Shown in pieces: positions 1-8,157 of a DNA stretch of 64,000 bases. The DNA lies in assembly GCA_001507425.1 (NCBI GenBank), contig LMAJ01000018.1, positions 1-64,000 on the forward strand, written 5' to 3'. The translations under genes and the position numbers were made by a program. Below the pieces are notes generated by a model, which was not told the origin of the DNA, did no database searches, and saw nothing but the letters and a program-made list of their open reading frames with translations. How positions within the stretch are numbered: position 1 is the stretch's first letter; every line of letters starts with the position of its first letter. Origin of the DNA: Flavobacteriaceae bacterium CRH. GTDB lineage: Bacteria > Bacteroidota > Bacteroidia > Flavobacteriales > Flavobacteriaceae.

Positions 1-885
1 TTTACCATACAAAACCAAACCGTACAACATGAGTTAATTGCCATTGAAGTTATACATCATTCTCAGGTACACGGAAATTATTCTTGTGAGTTTAAAGCAA
101 TCCCTGCTGATGTTGCGGCACCGCATTACACCAATGTGCATGTTTTTGCCAAAGCAGAAAGCCAGCCGGCACAGGTAAAAGAAAACAATGATCCTGAAGG
201 ACTAGGAAGAGTAAAAGTACAGTTTTACGGAGCAAGCGGCAGTGCTGTAAGCGAATGGATCCGTATGATACAGCCTCATTCAGGAGCAGGAAAAGGTTTT
301 TATTTTATTCCTGAAATAGGAGAAGAGGTATTAGTTGGTTTTGAAGGCAACAATGTACAGAATCCTTATGTAATAGGAGCGCAATACAACGGACAGGATA
401 AAAGTGGTTATGCGGACAGCCAGAATAATATAAAAGCGATTCATACCCGAAGCGGGCACATCATAAAATTTACAGAAGAAGAAAGTATTTTAATTGCTGA
501 TAAAAACGGTAATGAAATACTACTGGATACTGTGGGCGGAAATATAAATATTACGGCTATCAATACTATTAATCTAAATGCTCAAAATATTAAATTTAAT
601 GCTTCTCAGGAAATTAGTGTAACTGCCGGAACCAATATTACTGAAAGTGCCGGGGCAGATAAAACTACAATGGTAGGAATGATGCTTAATACTAGTGTTG
701 GAGGTGATAGTATGACAAATGTTTCAGGAGAATTGCACGAAATAGTGGAAGGAAATCGAAATTCTACATCAAAAAAATCGATTTCTGTTCATGAGGATTA
801 TCAAATGAATGTTACAAAAGATAAAAAAATACATTCAGAGGGAGACATGCATATAAATAGCGGAGAGAAAACTAATATACATTAA
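1..885 (+). CDS. vgrG: VgrG (TssI) spike protein, C-terminal part, 5' end cut by the window
   Basis: The frame is open from base 1, so this is the last 294 residues of a longer protein. VgrG forms the trimeric spike on the T6SS tube and carries effectors. The gp5-like OB fold is visible from about residue 63 to 118, with LGRVKVQFYG and the conserved stretch WIRMIQPHSGAGKGF followed by IGEEVLVGFE. After it comes a low-complexity, Thr/Asn/Ser/Ile-rich tail typical of the gp5 C-terminal beta-helix. The gene ends 3 bases before the start of the putative metalloprotease effector, the usual place for VgrG-delivered cargo. The codon at 136 is GTG inside the domain and is not a start. Family assignment is firm; which of several VgrG paralogues this is cannot be told. 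Confidence 0.9.
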   Translation, partial: FTIQNQTVQHELIAIEVIHHSQVHGNYSCEFKAIPADVAAPHYTNVHVFAKAESQPAQVKENNDPEGLGRVKVQFYGASGSAVSEWIRMIQPHSGAGKGFYFIPEIGEEVLVGFEGNNVQNPYVIGAQYNGQDKSGYADSQNNIKAIHTRSGHIIKFTEEESILIADKNGNEILLDTVGGNINITAINTINLNAQNIKFNASQEISVTAGTNITESAGADKTTMVGMMLNTSVGGDSMTNVSGELHEIVEGNRNSTSKKSISVHEDYQMNVTKDKKIHSEGDMHINSGEKTNIH

Positions 886-888
886 ATT

Positions 889-2403
889 ATGACAATTTAT
901 AGAAGTTCTAAAGGTAATTTTGAACAACATGAAGAGGTTGAAATTTTTACAGATAAATATGTATCAAATGTAAATGGTAAAGCTTCTTATACTGCTACTG
1001 GTAATAAATATTTTGGAGCTCCTGGTAATGCACCAGTAAATACAATTACAGATGTAGTTGTAGAATTTAGAACCAAACAGACTGGTTACGATGGGGAGTT
1101 TGGTTTTGACTGGTTACGAATAGATGATGGCGCACTTACTACTGAAAAAGCATATGAGGCTTGTATTATAGGAGGTTATGAAGCTCCAAACGGAAAAGCT
1201 CCACATCGAGATGCCAACACGAGTTTTGAATCTGGAGAAGCATTCAAAGCTTTACAAAAAGAATATAAACAAATTGTAATAGTAAGAAAATCAACAACTG
1301 CAAAAAAATACTATGTACCATGGTTAAATCTATTTCCTAAATCTGTTAGTGATGCTACTACAGTTGCAACAGGAATGCCAAAACCACCATTTGAAGCAGA
1401 ACTTAGAATGCTTATAGATGTTGAGGGTACAGATCCACCAGATCAGATAAGGATAGTTTTTAATGAAAAATATTTTACTATTGATGGTAAAGATGGTACT
1501 GATGCGAACCCGGTATTAATTAGTGACAAAGCTGTTGGAGCAAACCGTGAGGCTCCAGCCACTATAAAAATTAGATGTATAGACGAATTTAATACTGACC
1601 AAGAAATAAAAGTATATGCTTATCCTAAGGATTCTTTATCAAAACCAATTGCGACACAAAAGGTATTAAGAAAACTAGCTGGTAAAATAATTGTTGGAGC
1701 AAATAAAAATACGCCTGCGGTAGGTAAAGCTCCTGCTGTGAATAATAGAAAGACGCAGAAGTTTGTTTTTGTTAGTATATTGACTGATATAAATAAAAGT
1801 GGTGTAATTGCTAAAGGTAATTTTACTGTTAATGAAAAAATTAATTTACAAAATTGTCTCTACCAATCATTAATTCAGGGCGAATTTATAGATAAGAACC
1901 CTAGTGGTAATGATTTTACTGTAGATCTTAGCGCAAATTCTGATTTCCAAATAGGGGGTAAGTTTTATGATGTTGCTACTAGTGCATTTAATGAAGATTA
2001 TAGAATAAATTCAACGGATGTAATACCACATTTTTTTAAAGAAATCAGAAAGGCTTTTTTAAATATGCCAGGTAATACAATATACAACAAACATTATACT
2101 GTTTTTACATTAGGTGAAGCTGTTTATGATAATGCAGCTGGGCAAGTTGAGGATATTGGCACTAAAAATTTAATTTTATATAAAAACAGAAATGACAGAA
2201 CATTGAGCCACGAGGGGCTTCATGGTTTAGGCTTAGATCATACGCATGATGATGGTACATTTAAACCTTCAAGAAAATATACATATCCTAGAGGCAGCAC
2301 TGGAGCAACAAATGCTACAGATAATTATATGAGTTATATGGGAGCAGCAAGAAAAACGACATGGCATTGGCAATGGAAAATTATAAGATCTAAATTAAAG
2401 TAA
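889..2403 (+). CDS. putative T6SS effector with metzincin-like zinc metalloprotease domain
   Basis: This 504-residue protein starts 3 bases after the vgrG stop. Its C-terminal part holds the extended zinc-binding motif HEGLHGLGLDH (H441, E442, H445, H451), and 30 residues later the sequence NYMSYM (M481, M484), which can serve as the Met-turn of a metzincin-type protease. No signal peptide is visible, as expected for T6SS cargo. The N-terminal half contains FGFDWLRIDD (71-80) and YVPWLNLFP (142-150), which I infer belong to a delivery or adaptor domain that docks on VgrG. Function is inferred from motif plus position: an enzyme that cleaves protein substrates in the target cell. The lipoprotein directly downstream is the probable immunity partner, which would place the target in the periplasm. 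An alternative is a non-toxic secreted protease. Confidence 0.72.
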   Translation: MTIYRSSKGNFEQHEEVEIFTDKYVSNVNGKASYTATGNKYFGAPGNAPVNTITDVVVEFRTKQTGYDGEFGFDWLRIDDGALTTEKAYEACIIGGYEAPNGKAPHRDANTSFESGEAFKALQKEYKQIVIVRKSTTAKKYYVPWLNLFPKSVSDATTVATGMPKPPFEAELRMLIDVEGTDPPDQIRIVFNEKYFTIDGKDGTDANPVLISDKAVGANREAPATIKIRCIDEFNTDQEIKVYAYPKDSLSKPIATQKVLRKLAGKIIVGANKNTPAVGKAPAVNNRKTQKFVFVSILTDINKSGVIAKGNFTVNEKINLQNCLYQSLIQGEFIDKNPSGNDFTVDLSANSDFQIGGKFYDVATSAFNEDYRINSTDVIPHFFKEIRKAFLNMPGNTIYNKHYTVFTLGEAVYDNAAGQVEDIGTKNLILYKNRNDRTLSHEGLHGLGLDHTHDDGTFKPSRKYTYPRGSTGATNATDNYMSYMGAARKTTWHWQWKIIRSKLK

Positions 2404-2406
2404 ATT

Positions 2407-3093
2407 ATGAGAAAAGTATTTTTAGTTATTTTAGTTTTAAATTTAGTTAGTTGTAAAAGTCAAGTAAAAAAAAAGGAAAATACATCAGAGAAAAATAACA
2501 CCATGGAATATTTTGATATAAGTAAATATAAAGTTTTAGAAGTTGATGATAAATATAGTTCTTCTGGTAAAGATTTGTATCTTAAAGATGATAAATTAAG
2601 GATTAAAATATTATATCTAAACGATGTTATTCAGATTGAAGAGACATCTATAGAAAATAAATTTCAACTTATTAAAGTTTTTTTTGAATCTAATAAATCC
2701 TTAAAAATAGTAGGGAGTAAGTTTTACAACTTTTCAATTGGTAAATGGGAATACTATGATGAAAAAGGACAGTTGATAAAAGAAATTAATTATGATTTGG
2801 ATTATAAACTAACTATTAATGATTTGGCTAAAAACATGAAGGATAAATATAATTTAGACATTATGGATGTAAAAAAAACTGATAATGTTAATCGTTATAT
2901 TGATTCTCAAAAAACTAAATTACCATTATATGAAATTTATTACAATGATAATACGCAAATTGGAATTCTCAATTGTTACGTAATAAATGGTAATACCGGT
3001 GATGTTTTATTTAAGACAACTAGATTGGCTGAAACCGAAGAAAAGCAGGGTAGTTTGTATCAAAAATTTATAGAATCTTATGATAAAAAGTAA
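2407..3093 (+). CDS. lipoprotein, putative immunity protein for the metalloprotease effector
   Basis: The 228-residue product has a lipoprotein signal (hydrophobic residues 4-14, then VSC with the lipid Cys at 16), so it should sit in the periplasm on a membrane. It begins 3 bases after the effector stop, the classic effector-immunity spacing. Two related lipoproteins follow in the island (4183-4785 and 6255-6929). All share a core of the form YYDEKGQLIKEINYDLDY and a following helix (NDLAKNMKDKY here). No known domain was recognised. The immunity role is an inference from location, predicted compartment and repetition of the family; a housekeeping lipoprotein would not be expected to recur in broken copies here. 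Confidence 0.6.
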   Translation: MRKVFLVILVLNLVSCKSQVKKKENTSEKNNTMEYFDISKYKVLEVDDKYSSSGKDLYLKDDKLRIKILYLNDVIQIEETSIENKFQLIKVFFESNKSLKIVGSKFYNFSIGKWEYYDEKGQLIKEINYDLDYKLTINDLAKNMKDKYNLDIMDVKKTDNVNRYIDSQKTKLPLYEIYYNDNTQIGILNCYVINGNTGDVLFKTTRLAETEEKQGSLYQKFIESYDKK

Positions 3094-3300
3094 TGAATAA
3101 AACTTGTTTATTAAACAGAATAAGCATTTTATATGATTTAATGGCAATATTTGTAATTTCTTTTTCTGTTGGACAAATTTAGTTACTGAATTTTCATTTA
3201 ATTATCGATTTTATATCTCTATTCCGTTGGGATTAGTTATGCTTTTTTTGATGATTGATTACTATTTAAAAAAGAAGAAAAGCAAAAATGAGAAGATGAA
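3093..3300 (+). pseudogene. frameshifted copy of the small membrane protein at 9355-9558
   Basis: The ATG at 3093 overlaps the stop of the preceding lipoprotein. The first frame gives ISILYDLMAIFVISFS, which aligns with ILYVLIILIATSFF of the intact 67-residue protein at 9355. It then stops at 3181. A different frame continues the same protein as WTNLVTEFSFNYRFYISIP and LGLVMLFLMIDYYLK, which matches the intact copy almost residue for residue. One frameshift therefore separates the two halves. The gene is dead here and the similarity proves that a module has been duplicated within the island. Confidence 0.75.
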
Positions 3301-3492
3301 ATTCTTGTTGGTAACCGCTTTTTAAAAAACACTTATGATAAGGTAGCGTTGAATAAAATGATTATGGTTTCAAAACAGTTTGATGTAAAATATGACAAAG
3401 CTATTGAGAAACAAAAAAACAATATTTCTGATGACTTTATTGCTAGCGTACGTATTTATAAAGGATCAGTTATGTATAAAGAATCTTATTAA
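3296..3492 (+). pseudogene. remnant of an unrecognised gene
   Basis: A start MKFLLVTAF at 3296 stops after nine codons, while the neighbouring frame from 3301 is open for 63 codons to the TAA at 3490-3492 (for example KQFDVKYDKAIEKQKNN and SVRIYKGSVMYKESY). This looks like one small gene broken by a frameshift near its start. At 9559, after the intact copy of the upstream membrane protein, a related beginning KSKNDKIKFVLFLFF is found, so the two modules once shared this gene order. Function unknown. Confidence 0.4.
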
Positions 3493-3701
3493 TACACTTT
3501 ATAAACGTTGTTATTTATAAAGTAAAGAACCATTAAAAATGCACTTGATACTAATATAACATACGTAATTTTTTGTTTTTTATTAGCAAATTACAAGTCA
3601 CACAAAGTATTCTTTTCTTAAATAAATTAAAATCTATTTTAGGATAAGTGTAAATATGTAAACTTTTTTCAGGACGAAACAGGAAAATTTCTTCAATTTT
3701 C
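3493..3701. other. AT-rich spacer, no gene seen
   Basis: About 200 bases with stops in all frames and no recognisable hairpin. A short stretch near 3664-3699 reads QDETGKFLQFS and may be the upstream edge of the relic that follows at 3702. Confidence 0.4.
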
Positions 3702-3865
3702 ATAGAAGCATTAAGACATGTTATAAAGAAACCAGAAGATATGATAACTCACAGAACAGATCCAGATCCAAAACCTGCAGAGGAGAGTACTACAAATAAA
3801 ATTTATAAAAAAGTAGAGAATATACAAAAAAAGCAAAAGATGTTTTTGACAAACTTAAATATTAG
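3702..3865 (+). pseudogene. relic of an effector or toxin C-terminus
   Basis: One frame reads IEALRHVIKKPEDM and then THRTDPDPKPAEES, a hydrophilic, proline-rich stretch typical of a surface-exposed protein tail. Removing one base in the A-run near 3830 joins it to KKAKDVFDKLKY and a TAG at 3863-3865, six bases before the next gene. That spacing is what an effector followed by its immunity gene would show. There is no start codon and no upstream body, so only the 3' tip remains. The toxin interpretation is inference; the family is not recognised. Confidence 0.4.
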
Positions 3866-3870
3866 ATATA

Positions 3871-4107
3871 ATGAAATTATTCTGGAAAATTAATCTATAT
3901 ATAAATTTAATAGTATTTGTTTTATTTTTACTTTATATTATTTCTATCAAATCTCACATAATAAATGCTTCAATAACCAATTTAATTGCTACAACAACTT
4001 TTTTATTCTTTATATATGGAGCATTTTTAGAAATAATCCAAATGCCGATTTGTATTATAGCAGCATTCTTTAAAAATAAGCCCAAAAGAGTTTGGTTGTT
4101 TTTTTAA
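3871..4107 (+). CDS. small two-helix membrane protein, possible immunity protein
   Basis: The 78-residue product has two hydrophobic segments, about residues 8-27 and 38-70 (the second may be two short helices), and a basic C-terminal end (KNKPKRVW). No domain recognised. It begins 6 bases after the effector-tail relic at 3702-3865 and is the only intact reading frame next to it, so it could be the orphaned immunity protein of that lost effector, acting in the inner membrane. Its length and composition match the other tiny membrane proteins of this island. Confidence 0.5.
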   Translation: MKLFWKINLYINLIVFVLFLLYIISIKSHIINASITNLIATTTFLFFIYGAFLEIIQMPICIIAAFFKNKPKRVWLFF

Positions 4108-4182
4108 TGATGATTGTTTTTTTTATTACGAAAATATTCCTATACATATATATATTGGGTAGTGGATTGTAGAAAGTGTAAA

Positions 4183-4785
4183 ATGAAAAATATAATATTT
4201 TTAGCAATTTTACTATTTACAATAATAGGTTGCAAATCGCAAACCACAAATCCAAATAAGAATATGGAGCATTTTGATATAGGTAAGTTCGAAAAATTAC
4301 CCACGAATCCTGAAACAGGGTTGTTAATTTTAGAAAATGGTGATGAAACATATTATTTAAAAGGTGCAAATAATCAAGGTTACATAGAAAGAATAGAAAA
4401 AAAGAATACTCCTTTTACAATTGTAAAAGTTTTTCATGAAAATAGGTCCTTACTAACTAAAGGGGAAGAATTTTATAGTTTTCGTATAGGAAGTTATAAA
4501 GAATATGATGACATTGGCAATTTAACAAAAGAAATCAATTATGATCAAGATTATAAATTTTCAATATATGATTTAGCCAAGAAAATGAAAGAAGAATATA
4601 AAATAGATATTCTAAAAAAGAGTCCTTGGTTTAAAGTAATGAGAGATAAGATTGATTCAGTTGTAATTTATAAAATAATGATTTATATAAATGAAAATAA
4701 ATACAGCAATACAAAAAATTTTAATATTGATGGTACAACAGGGAAAATAATTTCTGAAAAAATTTTAAGTTATCCCAAAGAATAA
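4183..4785 (+). CDS. lipoprotein, paralogue of the putative immunity protein at 2407
   Basis: The reading frame is open from a TTG at 4114, but the ATG at 4183 is the right start because it is followed at once by a lipoprotein signal (MKNIIFLAILLFTIIGC, lipid Cys at 17). The mature part of this 200-residue protein resembles the product of 2407-3093. Both begin with KSQ, then an MEHFDIGKF / MEYFDISKY element, then KEYDDIGNLTKEINYD and a helix with DLAKKMKEEYKIDI. The likely role is the same: a periplasmic inhibitor of a T6SS effector that is no longer encoded next to it (an orphan immunity gene). This role is inferred. Confidence 0.6.
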   Translation: MKNIIFLAILLFTIIGCKSQTTNPNKNMEHFDIGKFEKLPTNPETGLLILENGDETYYLKGANNQGYIERIEKKNTPFTIVKVFHENRSLLTKGEEFYSFRIGSYKEYDDIGNLTKEINYDQDYKFSIYDLAKKMKEEYKIDILKKSPWFKVMRDKIDSVVIYKIMIYINENKYSNTKNFNIDGTTGKIISEKILSYPKE

Positions 4786-4879
4786 GATGTAAAAGGAATA
4801 TTTTTATACTTAAACCTTAGAAGATTTGTCTACTAGGAAGCAATCCAATCGTCTTTAACAAGATCCAACTTATAAAGGC

Positions 4880-5469
4880 ATGAAGACTTCTGAAATACTT
4901 AGTATGTATAAAAATTATTTAACTTTCATTGAGACCAAAGCAGCTGCTGTATAATATACCGGCTGGTTAGGAAGATCAATAGATAGGGGTTGAGTTTTAT
5001 AGGAGACTCTTTTTCAACGTTTAATAATATAGGATTCAACTTGCTTTTAGGGTCTACAGGTGATGATGAAAAAATAGAACAAACAGAAAACAGTAATAAA
5101 AATTATGGTACAGACCCAACGCACACCCAACTTGCTAAAGATGCTGTCAATCATCCGCTTAATCCTCTGGCCTCTAAACTTGCCAAAATAGCGGTAAAAG
5201 ATGTCGCAACGAGAATTTTGGATATTTGGAAGACAGGCAGCGACCCAACAGGAGAAGAACTTGCTAAATATGTGATAAACAAATACACGCTGCATCCTTC
5301 TTACCAAAATACGAATTGGTCTAATGAACCAATTAATAAATGGGCAATTGCTAACGAAAAATTAATATTTAGACTCCAAAGTGCGACGTTGTATGAATAT
5401 GCGGAACAGGTCACCCAAAGTACCATTAGCAATAAAAAAACGCAGGAAATTGCTAATTATTTTAAATGA
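4880..5469 (+). pseudogene. truncated effector remnant with a Het-C-like C-terminal region
   Basis: From 4880 the frame reads MKTSEILSMYKNYLTF up to a TAA at 4952. Beyond it the same frame reads YTGWLGRSIDRG, and after a shift the frame from TTG 4990 stays open for 159 residues. This last part contains GTDPTHTQLAKDAVNHPLNP followed by an Ala/Val-rich helix and DIWKTG, a pattern I recall from the Het-C family found in fungi and in bacterial toxins; that identification is from memory and tentative. The body upstream of the relic is gone. Its stop overlaps the ATG of the next lipoprotein gene by 4 bases, the arrangement of an effector-immunity pair. Confidence 0.45.
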
Positions 5470-6243
5470 AACAATTAGCAATTTTAATATTGAGCAGTAT
5501 GCTTATACAATGTCAATCCTCAAAAAAAGAGTCTATGCCAGAAACCGATTTTTATATTAGCGAACATACAATTACTTATAAAAAACAAGAACCGCCTTTC
5601 GGTAAACCCGTGACCGAATGGATAAAGATTTTTGGTAAATACAGCAGAATACATCATACAACTGTATATATATGAGATAATTTAGGGATTTATGTTTCTG
5701 AATCAGAGAAAGATAATAGTATTGATGAACTCCATATTTCTTTATTAATTTAGATAGTCCTTTGGGCCAGATTGGAAAACTTGAACAAGCGAAGGGTATA
5801 GAAACATTAGAAGCAATAAGAAAAAGAAATGATTACAGTGAGTTGTATAATGATAAAGACATCATTAAAGAAATAAACAAGAATTTAACCACAGGCTCTG
5901 ATGCACCGCAAAATTTCATTTATCCTTTTAAAACTTATAGTAAATCTTTAAATATTGAGGGGGCAGAAGTAAAAGAAGGTATGAAAGTGTCAGACATTAT
6001 TTAAAAAGGACGGCAGCAGATTTACCTGTCATTAAATATTATGATGCAGATATGAATAACAAACATGAAGATGGTTTTGTGACTACTTTATCAAACGGTT
6101 ATTTTACCACTTTTAATGGTTTTGATAATGACGAAGAACTATCAAAAGCAGATTTTTATAATATTATGTATCGCCAGACTGAAGGCGAAATAGAATATAT
6201 ACGCATCGTTCATGATAGAGGACAGGAATATTTTAAATTTTAG
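5466..6243 (+). pseudogene. lipoprotein gene broken by one nonsense codon and two frameshifts
   Basis: Three reading frames join into one protein of about 255 residues. The first begins with a lipoprotein signal (MKQLAILILSSMLIQC) and continues DFYISEHTITYKKQEPPFG and KPVTEWIKIFGKYSR. A TGA at 5673-5675 (probably a former Trp codon) interrupts it and the frame continues DNLGIYVSESEKDNS. A shift near 5750 leads to NLDSPLGQIGKLEQAK, and a second shift near 6000 leads to RTAADLPVIKYYDADMNN and the end DRGQEYFKF. A second, shorter relic of the same family lies at 8822-9016. Position directly after an effector relic suggests a former immunity gene. The family may correspond to one of the Bacteroidetes lipoprotein DUFs, but I cannot name it with confidence. 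Confidence 0.7.
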
Positions 6244-6254
6244 TTTTTGCATAA

Positions 6255-6929
6255 ATGAAAAAAATATTATTTGTATGCTTATCTTTTACAATTTATAGTT
6301 GCAAATCTGAAAATGAAATAGAGAAAATAAAGCATTACTCAATCAAAACAAAACACCAATATAATGATTTAGTACAAGGTGAATACGAAACGTTTAATAT
6401 TAAACGATTTGATAAAAATAAAGATAAGGCTGGAAATTATATTTATAGTTTAAATGATGGAACAAAAGTAATTGAATATGGAAATGCTAAAAGTGGTTAT
6501 TTTACTGAGGAGACACCTAATAATTCATTGTTTGTTATATCTAAAGGTTATTATATTAATTTAGGTATACGTGCTAAAGGAATAACATATGGAAACATAG
6601 GATGTGTTTTGGGGATTTGGTATGAATTTGATGAAAATGGTAACTTAATCAAAGAAACTAATTATGACAAACCTTTTAAAATTGCAATTGTTGATATTAT
6701 AGAATTTTTGAAAGTTAATAAAGCAGACTTAAATGTAATTACTACTAGTGTAAGTAGATTTTATGATGAGGAAACAAAAAAAGCAAAATGGACTTTAATT
6801 TATAGAGGAAAATATAAAGAGAAGCCAGGAATGTTTATCATCGAAATAGATGATTCTACTGCTGAAATAGTAAAGGTTGTGAAGATATTAGGGAAAGAAG
6901 GAGAAAAAGAAATTCTTTTTGAAAAATAA
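6255..6929 (+). CDS. lipoprotein, third member of the putative immunity family
   Basis: The 224-residue product has a lipoprotein signal ending in YSC (lipid Cys 16). It keeps the family core as WYEFDENGNLIKETNYDKPF, and an earlier element YETFNIKRFDKNKDK. The C-terminal part (SRFYDEETKKAKWTLIYRG, then IIEIDDSTAEIVKVV) matches the relic at 7839-8048 closely, and YETFNIKRF matches the relic at 10427-10528. It lies 11 bases after the dead lipoprotein gene. It is divergent from the copies at 2407 and 4183, which would fit recognition of a different effector. Confidence 0.55.
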   Translation: MKKILFVCLSFTIYSCKSENEIEKIKHYSIKTKHQYNDLVQGEYETFNIKRFDKNKDKAGNYIYSLNDGTKVIEYGNAKSGYFTEETPNNSLFVISKGYYINLGIRAKGITYGNIGCVLGIWYEFDENGNLIKETNYDKPFKIAIVDIIEFLKVNKADLNVITTSVSRFYDEETKKAKWTLIYRGKYKEKPGMFIIEIDDSTAEIVKVVKILGKEGEKEILFEK

Positions 6930-7051
6930 ATCCTATTTTTTATTTATAAAATAGATGGTATAAACAATTAATAATTTGATAAAGTGTTTATTATTAATTA
7001 TTTCCAAAAATAAGTAATTCAAACTTTTATTATTTGAAATGCATGATAAAG
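6930..7051. other. spacer, no gene seen
   Basis: About 120 very AT-rich bases without an open frame or clear hairpin, ahead of a 3'-end relic at 7052. Confidence 0.4.
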
Positions 7052-7093
7052 GATATATGTTTTGAAAAAGGTAAAGAACCTACAAAACAATAA
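7052..7093 (+). repeat. 3'-end scar of a lost gene (copy 1)
   Basis: This stretch reads DICFEKGKEPTKQ and a stop. A second stretch at 7792-7833 reads NVCFEKRERIYKQ and a stop, with the same length and no gaps. The two flank a block of three small membrane genes. They look like the last codons of two copies of one lost gene, left behind when other modules replaced it. The intact lipoprotein at 6255 ends in ILFEK, which hints at a common origin. Confidence 0.5.
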
Positions 7094-7100
7094 TAATTAT

Positions 7101-7394
7101 ATGGGTATTAAAAAAAATATACTTCTGGAAATTATAATTAATATTATTTCCTTTATAGCAATATATATAACTATGAAAAAATATGAACAAGCAGTTTCGC
7201 CAGATTGCATGGATTGTTCATTTCTGCAAGAAATAATAATAAATAGTATAACTGTTTTGATATTTCCCATTATTTATGTTGTCTGTAAATTTATTACTAG
7301 CAATAATATTAAATTGTCAATTATATCATTATATGCAACCATAAATGTTTTTTTAGGGCAGATTGGTGTTTTTAATTCAAGAGTTGCATCATGA
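7101..7394 (+). CDS. small membrane protein, three predicted helices
   Basis: The frame is open from TTG 7062, but the ATG at 7101 is preferred because the 5' part is the scar at 7052-7093. The 97-residue product has hydrophobic segments at about residues 6-24, 46-66 and 71-90 and a short loop with PDCMDCSF between the first two. No family recognised. Its stop overlaps the ATG of the next 45-residue gene (ATGA), so the two are probably translated together. By context it may be an immunity protein or a part of an unknown small membrane complex. Confidence 0.5.
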   Translation: MGIKKNILLEIIINIISFIAIYITMKKYEQAVSPDCMDCSFLQEIIINSITVLIFPIIYVVCKFITSNNIKLSIISLYATINVFLGQIGVFNSRVAS

Positions 7395-7528
7395 GTAGCT
7401 ATACAACCAAGCAGGTTATTATTGGTGTTTTTCTAGAACAATATCTGAGGCTAATTCTGATACTTGGAATATTTGCTTTAACTGTAAGATTTTTGTTATC
7501 TAAATTTAATAATTATGACAACAATTAA
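7391..7528 (+). CDS. tiny single-helix membrane protein (45 residues)
   Basis: This short frame is supported by its position: its ATG overlaps the upstream stop by 4 bases, and its 3' end overlaps the start of the next gene by 14 bases. The product has one hydrophobic helix (about residues 9-34, IIGVFLEQYLRLILILGIF) between a short N-terminus and a polar tail SKFNNYDNN. Coupled overlaps on both sides argue for a real gene. Function unknown. Confidence 0.45.
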   Translation: MSSYTTKQVIIGVFLEQYLRLILILGIFALTVRFLLSKFNNYDNN

Positions 7529-7790
7529 TAAGAAGTATTTATTAATCATTGGTGGATTATTGGGGATACTTTTTTCTGTATACGACTCTAGTGTAAGTTA
7601 TTCGGGTACGGCACCTTTAGATGATGACTTTGGGATTGAGATTATTTCATGGAATTTTTTCCTAATGAAAACTTTAGTTTATGTTTTGATTGGAATTCTA
7701 GTCGGTCTAATAATTAGTAAATTAATTAAAATTTTTACTAATCGAAATGTCCAAAATAAATATTCACTTTTGTTTAAGAAGCCAAGGTAG
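7515..7790 (+). CDS. small membrane protein, two predicted helices
   Basis: The 91-residue product has helices at about residues 8-24 and 49-71, with an acidic, Ser-rich loop between them (PLDDDFGIE) and a basic tail. It overlaps the preceding 45-residue gene by 14 bases, completing a coupled trio at 7101-7790. No family recognised. The loop lies between two helices and could face the periplasm, where it could meet an incoming effector; this is inference. Confidence 0.5.
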   Translation: MTTINKKYLLIIGGLLGILFSVYDSSVSYSGTAPLDDDFGIEIISWNFFLMKTLVYVLIGILVGLIISKLIKIFTNRNVQNKYSLLFKKPR

Positions 7791-7791
7791 T

Positions 7792-7833
7792 AATGTATGT
7801 TTTGAAAAAAGAGAAAGAATATACAAACAATAA
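7792..7833 (+). repeat. 3'-end scar of a lost gene (copy 2)
   Basis: It reads NVCFEKRERIYKQ and a stop and matches the scar at 7052-7093 in length and at CFEK and KQ. It follows the membrane trio directly, so the trio is bracketed by two copies of the same gene end. Confidence 0.5.
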
Positions 7834-7838
7834 ATTAG

Positions 7839-8076
7839 ATGAGTTTAAAGTTTACTACTACCCTAAATAGATTTTATGATGAAAAAATAAAAAAAAGAAG
7901 ATGGACTTTGCGTTATTTTGTAGAATATAAAGGAAAAAGCGGTAAATTAATTGTAACAATTGATGATGCATCAAAAGAAATACAGGAAGTAATAAAAAGT
8001 AAGAGTATTATACCAGACGTTATTTTTCAAAAGATAAATCGTCCATTATAGAGGCCAGGAATATTTTAAATATTAA
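7839..8076 (+). pseudogene. chimeric relic: lipoprotein C-terminus fused to the 3' end of another family
   Basis: The frame 7839-8051 encodes 70 residues that match only the C-terminal third of the lipoprotein at 6255 (TTLNRFYDEKIKKRRWTLRY against TTSVSRFYDEETKKAKWTLI, then IVTIDDASKEIQEV). It lacks a signal peptide. Immediately after its stop, in the overlapping frame, 8050-8076 reads RGQEYFKY and a stop, which is the end of the other lipoprotein family (RGQEYFKF at 6243). The DNA around 8036-8076 also resembles the bases before 6243. The junction is therefore a recombination point between two immunity-like families. Confidence 0.65.
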
Positions 8077-8157
8077 TTTAAGAATTTACAATCATTTAGC
8101 TTTTGCGGATATTTGGTTAAAAGTATAAATAAGGTAATTTATAAACGAAAATAAGCA

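Noticed and set aside
5047..5307. Open frame of 86 codons on the minus strand over the Het-C-like relic
   Set aside because: It lies opposite a frame with clear protein character and has no sensible signal or partner; an antisense shadow.
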